From: Desulfobacterales bacterium
GTDB taxonomy: Bacteria > Desulfobacterota > Desulfobacteria > Desulfobacterales > SURF-7
Length of the DNA stretch: 64,000 nt
Assembly: GCA_028277765.1 (NCBI GenBank)
Contig: JANQFQ010000076.1
Location: 41,905-105,904 of the forward strand
Direction: 5' to 3'
The notes under the pieces are model-generated. The model searched no databases and had not been told where the DNA came from. It saw only the letters and a list, made by a program, of their open reading frames with translations. A program made the translations under genes and the position numbers. Below are positions 17,388-24,020 of this stretch, in pieces (positions within the stretch are counted from its first letter, which is position 1; each line of letters begins with the position of its first letter).

Positions 17388-17915
17388 CTAAGGTTTAATT
17401 TCAATTGTTGCCCCGTTTGGCACCAGCTTCCATATCTCTTCGATCTCTTTGTTTGTTACGGCAATACACCCTTCGGTCCAATCTGAAAAGCGGTGCAGGC
17501 GGCCGAGCCATCTCCATTTTCCTGCTAAACCATGTATCGTGATATCTCCGCCAGGAGAGACCCCGAGTCTTTTCGCGTTCAGTTTATCCTCCGCGTCCGG
17601 ATAGGAGATGTGCAGGGATAGATGGCATATGCTTTTCGAGTTCCGATAATCAATAATATATGTCCCTTCAGGCGTTTTACCATCACCCTGTTTTTCTTTA
17701 TGACCTTTGGGTGTTCGTCCAAGTGAAATTTTATATTTCTTTATCTGTTTCCCTTTTGACATCAGGTGCAGACGCCTTTTACTTTTTTCAACAATGATTT
17801 TATCTGCTTTAATTCCTTTTTTGACAGGATCGTCTCGTTTTTTAGCATAAGCATTAATGGCAATGGCAGCGATAACTATCAAGAGAATACTGATCAAATA
17901 TTTTATGCATTTCAT
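17388..17915 (-). CDS. L,D-transpeptidase (YkuD) family protein
   Basis: 175 aa. N-terminal signal or anchor (residues 6-24). The YkuD domain covers about 38-175: DKIIVEKSKRRLHLMSKGK, GKTPEGTYIIDYRN, the conserved His in DITIHGLAG and the catalytic motif SDWTEGCIAV with the nucleophilic Cys. These enzymes form or exchange 3-3 cross-links in peptidoglycan or attach proteins to it, in the periplasm. The ATG overlaps the stop of the YiiX-like gene by four bases, so this is the last gene of a tight four-gene operon. Confidence 0.9.
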   Translation of the reverse strand: MKCIKYLISILLIVIAAIAINAYAKKRDDPVKKGIKADKIIVEKSKRRLHLMSKGKQIKKYKISLGRTPKGHKEKQGDGKTPEGTYIIDYRNSKSICHLSLHISYPDAEDKLNAKRLGVSPGGDITIHGLAGKWRWLGRLHRFSDWTEGCIAVTNKEIEEIWKLVPNGATIEIKP

Positions 17916-18547
17916 TTTTTTATTTCCTTTTTAGAATAAACTGTTTTCAGCAGCTTTGAATGATATATTCCGGCCGGCGATATGACGGTTTCTTCCAGGG
18001 GCAGGTCTTCACCAAAACGTTCTTTAAGCTTAGCTTTAACCACTGGATGGGAGAGATCAAATGTTTTAAACTTCTGAGGTTTGCCTAGCTCCAGGTTTAA
18101 TGCCTGTTTATAAATCTTCCAGATCAGTTCAGAGCAGTATATCCTATTATCAGACCATTCAAAATAAGGATCATAATTTTTGCCGATATACGATTGACTG
18201 ATTTTTTTCATTTTGGTTATTATTTTTGGTGTGAGGAGTTTGTCTGCGTTTTTCAGGCGTTTAACAACAAATCCAGAGGCGTTGCCACGTTTGATCCATT
18301 CATCAACCCTTGAAAGCCTGACCGGTTGTACTGCTTCAAGGACAAAGTATTTGTTGCCTTCTATAAAAATGATACCACAATGGTTGTAAGGTGAATCCGT
18401 TGCTAATTGAATGGCCTGGCTTTGGGATGAATTGGAAGAATGAAAAATAATGTCTCCGTTTTTAAGCAGTGTTTTATTTGCTGCAGAGGCTCCGCTAACA
18501 TAAAAAAACAGAACAATTGATAAGATTAATAGTATTTTCCTGAACAT
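17912..18547 (-). CDS. YiiX/YebB-like NlpC/P60-related cysteine hydrolase
   Basis: 211 aa. Signal peptide 1-22 (ends SGASA). Permuted papain-like motifs: KNGDIIFHSS near the N-terminus, the His in SPYNHCGIIFIEGN, YVLEA-type FVLEAVQPV, and the candidate nucleophile in NRIYCSELIWKIY. YiiX-like proteins are predicted amidases/peptidases acting on cell-wall peptides or lipids. Three bases separate it from the GH18-like gene upstream and it overlaps the YkuD gene downstream, strong evidence for a joint role in the wall. Confidence 0.85.
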   Translation of the reverse strand: MFRKILLILSIVLFFYVSGASAANKTLLKNGDIIFHSSNSSQSQAIQLATDSPYNHCGIIFIEGNKYFVLEAVQPVRLSRVDEWIKRGNASGFVVKRLKNADKLLTPKIITKMKKISQSYIGKNYDPYFEWSDNRIYCSELIWKIYKQALNLELGKPQKFKTFDLSHPVVKAKLKERFGEDLPLEETVISPAGIYHSKLLKTVYSKKEIKK

Positions 18548-18550
18548 AAA

Positions 18551-19537
18551 TTATTCTCCTGTAAAATTATTTTTTAAATACACCCATTCATCAGAATCCA
18601 TTTCCCATTCAGAATATATAGCGATGCCCTGATAACAGGGCGGTATTTTTTCAAATCTGCTAAGCCCTGCATTTATTCCGAGAAGACTGTTTTTTAGGTT
18701 TTCAACACGCGGGGTATGATAAGCAACCCCGAAATCATCATATACTGGCACACCCAGTAAAATTTTCGAATCTCCACCCCACAGAAGAACGTCTTCGGTC
18801 CATGACGCCATTAGGTTTTGATAGACTTTTTGGAGCTGAAGGGCTGTGTCATACATCATCACTGCCATCTGATCTACGGTTGAAGAAATTGTTTTAAAAT
18901 AATCTTCTTCCCAGTGGACCTTTACAGCCGGCTGAAGTAGCGACGGGGGAGGGTAGGCAGCGATAGAAAGGAGTTTTCCTTCTGGAAGAGCATTTTTCAG
19001 TTCGTTTAGCAGAAGTAAAAAATCCTTGTTGCCAGATGGCATTGGTTCAATATTGATATGAATTCCTGCAAGCCCAGGATACGCAGTGAGCAGTTCTTTT
19101 GCTGAAGCAATAAATGCTTTCCGCCATTTTTCCGATTCAGGGAAACAGTGCACATTCAGACGGCCGCCTATCCAAGGCATGACCCTAAATTCGCTGAAGT
19201 ACGTTAGGAATCTTTCCGTTTGCTTGTGATCAACCGAAGAGATCCTGCCGGTAGGTGAACACGGGCACAAGTGGGGATAAATATCCCGGATATTATGGGC
19301 TTCTAATTTTTTTGCCAGTTCATAAATTTTGCTTTGATCACGAAAAAGAGTTTTATCTTTACCTGTTTTCGCGAACCATTTGTCGTCCCCAAGCCATCCA
19401 TGCTGGAGCCAGATCCCGTTTGTTTTTAAATTGTGGTCGCCGCTGTTTGCTATTTTGCCTGGTGTCCAGATGGTATAGGTAATCACACCAACCAGTGCTA
19501 TTATCAATATAATATAAATTGTTTTTTTCTTTTTCAT
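18551..19537 (-). CDS. Membrane-anchored glycoside hydrolase 18-like TIM-barrel protein
   Basis: 328 aa. N-terminal anchor (about 5-24). The rest reads as a TIM barrel: GIWLQHGWLGDD, HNIRDIYPHLCP, FRVMPWIGG, GLAGIHINIEPMPSGN around residue 160, LLSIAAYPPP, VDQMAVMMYDTA and KILLGVPVYDDFG. The HINIEP strand takes the place of the DxxDxE catalytic strand of GH18, keeping the final Glu but not the first Asp, and MMYD is the typical next strand. It may cleave or bind GlcNAc-containing wall polymer; an inactive lectin-like form is possible. Its ATG overlaps the DUF1287 stop by four bases. Confidence 0.7.
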   Translation of the reverse strand: MKKKKTIYIILIIALVGVITYTIWTPGKIANSGDHNLKTNGIWLQHGWLGDDKWFAKTGKDKTLFRDQSKIYELAKKLEAHNIRDIYPHLCPCSPTGRISSVDHKQTERFLTYFSEFRVMPWIGGRLNVHCFPESEKWRKAFIASAKELLTAYPGLAGIHINIEPMPSGNKDFLLLLNELKNALPEGKLLSIAAYPPPSLLQPAVKVHWEEDYFKTISSTVDQMAVMMYDTALQLQKVYQNLMASWTEDVLLWGGDSKILLGVPVYDDFGVAYHTPRVENLKNSLLGINAGLSRFEKIPPCYQGIAIYSEWEMDSDEWVYLKNNFTGE

Positions 19538-20244
19538 TGATTAACCTTTTGCATTTCACTTATTCGAAAATGGCCCAAAATTTTCCATTTCTTAATTCGT
19601 ATACCCATTTTTGTGATACCGGTCAGGACATCTTGTTCTGCTGTTTTGCCGGGCAAGAAAAAAGGGACATATCTCATGTTATGGATGACCAATGGCCTAC
19701 CGGTTAGCCGAGACCGTTTATCTGATATAATACCGATATGGAGATGGGCTTTTGAGCCAGTATCCCAGATCACAATATCGCCGGGAAGCCAGTGTTTGTT
19801 TTTTTTGTCTGTTTTAACAGAGAGTTTTTTATAGTTTCGGTTAAAATATCGTAACAGCAGCCATACCCTTCTGTGGTCGATATATTTATCGGGCTGTTTT
19901 ACGCCATAATATGTTTTGTTCTTCACAATATCCTCATGTACAAGTTTCTGAAGATCAACACCCGCGTTTCTATACGCTCTTACAACAAGGTCAGAGCATA
20001 CACCCTGTATGGGATTAACATCGCCGTTTGGATAGATGCTTATATCATACTTTTTTCCATTTAAGTATGTGGGCGGATAATATGTTTTCAGCATTTTAGT
20101 ATTGTATTTTGTTTTGTTGGTAACTTCTTTTTTTGCGCCTTCAAGGACTTTTTGATTTAAATTGTCACATAATGCCGGCTTTATAAAACAAAAAAACAAT
20201 AGAATGAATAAAGCTATTATAAATGAGTTTGAATGTTTGTTCAT
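19534..20244 (-). CDS. DUF1287 family exported protein (NlpC/P60-like)
   Basis: 236 aa. Signal peptide 1-26. Family landmarks: YDISIYPNGDVNPIQGVCSD, DLVVRAYRNAGVDLQKLVHE, IDHRRVWLLLRYF, GDIVIWDTGSKAHLHIGIIS and LVIHNMRYVP. The Cys in GVCSDLVVRAY and the His in AHLHIGI fit an NlpC/P60-like catalytic pair, so a cell-wall peptidase or amidase is suspected; no activity is established. First gene of the operon DUF1287, GH18-like, YiiX-like, YkuD. A terminator-like hairpin separates it from creD. Confidence 0.88.
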   Translation of the reverse strand: MNKHSNSFIIALFILLFFCFIKPALCDNLNQKVLEGAKKEVTNKTKYNTKMLKTYYPPTYLNGKKYDISIYPNGDVNPIQGVCSDLVVRAYRNAGVDLQKLVHEDIVKNKTYYGVKQPDKYIDHRRVWLLLRYFNRNYKKLSVKTDKKNKHWLPGDIVIWDTGSKAHLHIGIISDKRSRLTGRPLVIHNMRYVPFFLPGKTAEQDVLTGITKMGIRIKKWKILGHFRISEMQKVNQ

Positions 20245-20264
20245 GATATTTTCCTGGTTAAAAA

Positions 20265-20310
20265 GGGAGAAACGGGGAAACAGTTTATATGTACTGTTCC
20301 CCCTTTTCCC
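20265..20310 (-). terminator. Intrinsic terminator after creD
   Basis: On the minus strand a long imperfect stem forms between 20293-20310 and 20265-20284 (core GGGGAACAGT against ACTGTTTCCCC, one bulge), with an eight-base AT loop, followed by five T residues (20264-20260). It lies between the creD stop and the DUF1287 start. Confidence 0.75.
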
Positions 20311-20316
20311 AACATA

Positions 20317-21660
20317 TTAATCCTTTTTCTCAAATTTAATCGCATACCAGTCGATTTTTCTGGTCATGTACATAACGATACTCAGCATCACAAACAGACC
20401 GATACTCCCCATGGAGAGTGTATAGTCCTTAAGCTGCAAGAGTATGTACATATAAGAATAAAGTGCGATAAGGACACTACAAACCATGGCTGATAATTTT
20501 GTGTTTTTAAGAATGCTTTTTGCATAGCCGGTTATCAAAAGAATGATTGATATACTAGATACAGCATAGGCTATGTTAAAGTTTATATGTTCTGATAAGG
20601 AAATCAGAAGGGAGTAAAAGACAATTATCGCAAGGCCGATCAGTAAATACTGTATGGGATGCACTCTTAATTTGTTCATAACTTCAGATATAAAGAACGC
20701 TGTAAATGTAAGCACAATAAACAATAAGGCATATTTTGTTGTTCGCATTGATTTCTGATAAATATCTACAGGGATATACAGGTTAACGCCAAACGCAGAT
20801 TTTTGCAAACGGTATCTTCCGCCGGTCCAGGTTTGCGGATAATCTCTGTTTAAATGAAGGATTTTCCATTCCGCGTTAAATCCTTTTTCCTCTTTTTCTC
20901 TGATGGTATACTTCAACGGCATATAGGCACCGCAAAAACTTGGATTTGTCCAGGTTGACTTCATTTTAACGGTTGTTGTTTTGCCAACCGGTATAAAATC
21001 AATTTTATGGCAGCCATTAAGATTGATAATGAATTTAAAAGGGTATTTTTTATTCATTTCATCAAGACTTATTTTTGAGCTGATACCGGAACAGATAATA
21101 TCATTTGATTCAATACCTGGGCTCATGGAAAGTGAATGATCGTTAAATGTTGCCATAATCTGATCTTTTATGCCGCGCATATCTGTGATACCAATAGAAA
21201 TAGACGCGCCAGACCAGAGAATATTCTCAGGAGGAATATTGATCCCTTTTATTTGTGGACATGAAAAGTTGCCGGTTAATTCTAATTTAGCATTATATAA
21301 GGCCACTTCATAAATTCCTCTGTGCCGCGGAACAGGCGAGATGTCACTCGCTATAACAATATCATCAGGGAGAATATGTATAAAACTGGTGGCAGCTATC
21401 TTTCTTCCCCTTGAATCAATCTGGTTTGTCCTATACGGTATAGAAATGATCGGTCCTGTTATGGTCTGCTCATGGCCCCACTTTGAACTGATTTCATTGA
21501 TAACTGCCTTCTTTCTCCCTTCTCTTTCACGGATTAGAGATTTAATCATCGGGGTCGGTATCAGCAGGATCAGGATCAGGATAACGATGGTAACAATTTT
21601 AAAGCTTACTGAATTGTTCATGGTAATAGGTAATTTTTTAAAAGGTTTTGGTTGCTCCAT
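20317..21660 (-). CDS. creD: Inner-membrane protein CreD
   Basis: 447 aa. N-terminal membrane helix (about 20-44), a large periplasmic domain with KAVINEISSKWGHEQTITGP, ISIPYRTNQIDSRG and RHRGIYEVALYNAKL, then five or six C-terminal helices (about 325-437). This is the CreD layout; it is the classic target of the CreBC two-component system and its overproduction changes envelope properties in E. coli. The ATG follows AAAAAGGAGGTAATAAC, an excellent site. The likely CreB operator is 78-115 bases upstream. creBC itself is 2.4 kb further upstream, with an NlpC-like gene, a small gene and an exosortase in between. Confidence 0.92.
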   Translation of the reverse strand: MEQPKPFKKLPITMNNSVSFKIVTIVILILILLIPTPMIKSLIREREGRKKAVINEISSKWGHEQTITGPIISIPYRTNQIDSRGRKIAATSFIHILPDDIVIASDISPVPRHRGIYEVALYNAKLELTGNFSCPQIKGINIPPENILWSGASISIGITDMRGIKDQIMATFNDHSLSMSPGIESNDIICSGISSKISLDEMNKKYPFKFIINLNGCHKIDFIPVGKTTTVKMKSTWTNPSFCGAYMPLKYTIREKEEKGFNAEWKILHLNRDYPQTWTGGRYRLQKSAFGVNLYIPVDIYQKSMRTTKYALLFIVLTFTAFFISEVMNKLRVHPIQYLLIGLAIIVFYSLLISLSEHINFNIAYAVSSISIILLITGYAKSILKNTKLSAMVCSVLIALYSYMYILLQLKDYTLSMGSIGLFVMLSIVMYMTRKIDWYAIKFEKKD

Positions 21661-21737
21661 GTTATTACCTCCTTTTTATCTAAAGCGTTAAATAGCTATG
21701 AGCTTTGTCCCTTTTAGCTTCAGAGTAAATCATAAGT

Positions 21738-21775
21738 TTGAAATAATGATGAAAGAACTGTGAATTTTTCATGAA
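21738..21775. promoter_or_regulatory. Predicted CreB operator upstream of creD (four half-sites)
   Basis: On the + strand: TTGAA 21738-21742, ATGAA 21749-21753, GTGAA 21760-21764, ATGAA 21771-21775, each separated by exactly six bases. Read on the coding strand these are TTCAT-N6-TTCAC-N6-TTCAT-N6-TTCAA, close to the established cre tag TTCAC-N6-TTCAC. The 11-bp phase puts all half-sites on one helix face. The same pattern in the same order precedes the exosortase gene. Confidence 0.75.
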
Positions 21776-21938
21776 AATGTGTCTCCTGAAAATTGTAGAT
21801 TATCATCCGAATAATCCGCCAAAAAAGGAAACGGGCCTTTGCTAAAAGTGGTTTAACGAAAAATTGCGCAATATCTCAAACCCCAAACTTTTTTGGTCGG
21901 AGTTCATTCGTGGTTAGCTTCTAAATCAATTTTTCTTT

Positions 21939-22670
21939 TTAAAAATAGTCATAATTGATGAAAAATTCTTGGTTAAGTAACCATTTCTCAATCATAGATT
22001 CATCAAATAGTTTCCCAAATACAATATAATCAGAGCTCAATAATGTCGGCGAAAAATTCGGGTACTCGGAGAGTACAAATAGATATCCATGTGCATGAGT
22101 AAAACGAATCTTATCATTAAGGTTCAAGATAAATCCAACATGAGAATCTAAACCAATTATATAAATACCTTCACCCATTTTTTTTATATGATTTTTTAGA
22201 GTATCAATAGAAATATGAGAAAATCTTTTGACATAATTACTCTGAATAAGATTTTTGATAATATTTTCAGAGGGTTGAATCGCCATTTTAGAATTAATAT
22301 TAAAATTACAATTTCGAAGAACATGAACAACAAAAAATCCGCATGCTATAGTTCCATCTAAAGGATATTCGGCATCTCCATTAAACGACCATGGTGTACC
22401 ATACCATGCAGGTAATACTGTATCTGAAATTACTTGGTTAAGATAATTTTGAATTTCTTTATATAATTTTTCTTTTTCTTGTTTTGATGAAGCAAGTTTA
22501 TAGGATTTGACAAATTTGATCTTTTTATTCTTAATCTCTTCTAATGTTTCTGGATATTTATATTTATTCCAAATGCAACATCCACCAAATATTAAAACCG
22601 AACAAATAATGGAGAATCCGAAAGTAATTAAAAATCTTTTTAAAAGTAGTATAAAATTCTTTGATAACAT
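21939..22670 (-). CDS. Exported NlpC/P60-like cysteine protein, function unknown
   Basis: 243 aa. N-terminal anchor, possibly a lipoprotein signal (FGGC, Cys31). After a helical linker comes a region with WYGTPWSFNGDAEYPLDGT and IACGFFVVHVLRNCN, where the Cys of IACGFFV is the candidate nucleophile, then GLDSHVGFIL with the candidate His. This Cys/His order is that of NlpC/P60 or related papain-like folds. Flanked by creD and the exosortase region on the same strand, but 36 bases from the small gene upstream and with no operator of its own visible, so it may be read with the exosortase. Base composition is more AT-rich than its neighbours. Confidence 0.65.
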   Translation of the reverse strand: MLSKNFILLLKRFLITFGFSIICSVLIFGGCCIWNKYKYPETLEEIKNKKIKFVKSYKLASSKQEKEKLYKEIQNYLNQVISDTVLPAWYGTPWSFNGDAEYPLDGTIACGFFVVHVLRNCNFNINSKMAIQPSENIIKNLIQSNYVKRFSHISIDTLKNHIKKMGEGIYIIGLDSHVGFILNLNDKIRFTHAHGYLFVLSEYPNFSPTLLSSDYIVFGKLFDESMIEKWLLNQEFFINYDYF

Positions 22671-22706
22671 ATCTGATTCTATCTTCGGAAGCTAACATTC
22701 AGGGTA

Positions 22707-22958
22707 TCAACTCCCTGGTAATTTTCTTATCAAAGAGACGGTTGAACATTTAATATCATTACTCCGGCAATCTAACCTTTCTGTCGCTTTTTTGAGCCTT
22801 TTGTTGCTTTGTGCCAACCGCTTTTTATTAAGTCCCTCTTTGTTGTAGACTTGGATTAACGCGTGCATAACACTGTAATACCGGTGACAGTCGCTTGAAA
22901 TCGCTAAAAAAATCAGAAAAGGGTTTTCGATCCATTTTATCTTATGGGTTTCGTGCAT
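22707..22958 (-). CDS. Small basic protein translationally coupled to the exosortase
   Basis: 83 aa, basic, with many Lys/Arg in the second half (LNKKRLAQSNKRLKKATERL). Not recognised. Supported by context: the ATG overlaps the end of the exosortase gene by 17 bases and a GGAGG ribosome site sits seven bases ahead of it, inside that gene. The frame is otherwise unremarkable, so a non-coding alternative remains possible. Confidence 0.45.
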   Translation of the reverse strand: MHETHKIKWIENPFLIFLAISSDCHRYYSVMHALIQVYNKEGLNKKRLAQSNKRLKKATERLDCRSNDIKCSTVSLIRKLPGS

Positions 22959-23568
22959 ATATGCCTCCTTTGAGCAGAAAAAATAAAAAGATTAAAAAAA
23001 ACAGATACACAAACATGCCCTCTGCCATATGGAGCTTGTCTGCTATTTTGCTTGATGAGAAAATATCCTGAACAGGTGCCAATGACATGGCACCAAGAAT
23101 TCTTGATGTGTTAGCTGCTATGGTTATGCAGTAAGCGACAAAGACAGACTGAACAAGTATGATTGTTTTTTTAAAAGGGGCGATTTTTATATGAAGAGAA
23201 GTATAAACCGCCAGAGAAACAGATATGGCAAGGAAGTTTATTCCTGAACATCCTTTATTTATTAAAACAAGCGAATCAGCCCTCATGAATCCCTGACCAT
23301 TAATAAAAAGAAAGGATTCACCGGAAAACAGGCTTACCAACTTTGACGTTGGATAGAGTATCCACAGCAGGTCAACAACTTCAGCGGTCTGGTACCAGAG
23401 TTTCAATGTTAAAACACCCACAAAAGCAGTCAGTGCAAAAATAAATTCCAGGGAAAAAATGGTTTCCTGGATTTTACACGCTGAATCGCTTAACCGGTTG
23501 TCTGTAAGCCTGAAATTGTTCATCATCCTGTTCCATTTGTTTAACGTTTTGTCTGCCTTAAGACACAT
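22942..23568 (-). CDS. xrtK: Exosortase, XrtK-like
   Basis: 208 aa with about six membrane helices. Exosortases are membrane cysteine enzymes that process C-terminal sorting signals of exported proteins. The catalytic triad is visible: Cys in LINKGCSGINFLAI, Arg in AANTSRILGAM, and His in DKLHMAEGMFVYL. The N-terminal LKLWYQTAEVVDLLWILYPT fits the short exosortase K type, which from memory partners MSEP-CTERM proteins; no such substrate is in the window. Start uncertain: ATG 23568, or the double ATG about 42 bases downstream. Upstream lies a CreB-type operator identical in layout to that of creD, and creCB is the next complete locus. Confidence 0.8.
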   Translation of the reverse strand: MCLKADKTLNKWNRMMNNFRLTDNRLSDSACKIQETIFSLEFIFALTAFVGVLTLKLWYQTAEVVDLLWILYPTSKLVSLFSGESFLFINGQGFMRADSLVLINKGCSGINFLAISVSLAVYTSLHIKIAPFKKTIILVQSVFVAYCITIAANTSRILGAMSLAPVQDIFSSSKIADKLHMAEGMFVYLFFLIFLFFLLKGGIYARNP

Positions 23569-23615
23569 GTTCAGAGGCTTTGCGTCTTGTTTTGATTTTA
23601 TTGTAGGTGAAGACT

Positions 23616-23653
23616 TTGAAAAAATTATGAATGAAATGTGAATTGTGTATGAA
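23616..23653. promoter_or_regulatory. Predicted CreB operator upstream of the exosortase gene
   Basis: On the + strand: TTGAA 23616-23620, ATGAA 23627-23631, GTGAA 23638-23642, ATGAA 23649-23653, all spaced by six bases. The half-sites, their order and their phase are the same as at 21738-21775, while the spacer bases differ, as expected for a conserved binding site rather than a copied sequence. It is 48-85 bases before the start codon. Confidence 0.75.
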
Positions 23654-23659
23654 AAACAA

Positions 23660-24005
23660 AGTGCCTAGAGTGCCTAAAGTGCGCTAAAGTGCCTAAAGTT
23701 GTGGTGTCGCTTCGCTCTGCCAGTTTTAAAAAGTCGTGATAGTTACAAGTGCCTTAAGTTATAAGTGCCTAAAGTTGTGGTATCGCTCCACTCTGCCAGT
23801 TTATAAAAGTCGTGATTGGGTTAGAAACAGTGATTAGTAATTAGAGAAGAGATAGAGGGCTTATGGTATTATTGTATAGGGTGTATGGCGGGATTCCTCC
23901 CGCTATGTTGTTATCTAGTACCCAGCATCCAGTATCTAGTAGTAAGTGCCTAAAGTTGTGGTATCGCTTCGCTCTGTTAGTTTTAAAAAGTCGTGGTCAG
24001 CGGAG
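23660..24005. repeat. Array of degenerate 'gtgcctaaagttgtggtatcg' repeats
   Basis: Most of the gap between the exosortase and creC. The phrase 'agtgcctaaagttgtgg' appears three times or more (about 23686, 23766, 23941), each followed by 'tatcgcttcgctctg' and 'gttttaaaaagtcgtg', the same words as the MITE-like element at 8781. Between copies sits 'acccagcatccagtatcta' (about 23921), another dispersed phrase. Non-coding. Confidence 0.65.
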
Positions 24006-24020
24006 CGGTGGCGTAAAAGC

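Noticed and set aside
23660..24005. Possible CRISPR-like array between the exosortase and creC
   Set aside because: Repeat units are degenerate, spacing is irregular, there are no unique spacers of constant length and no cas genes.
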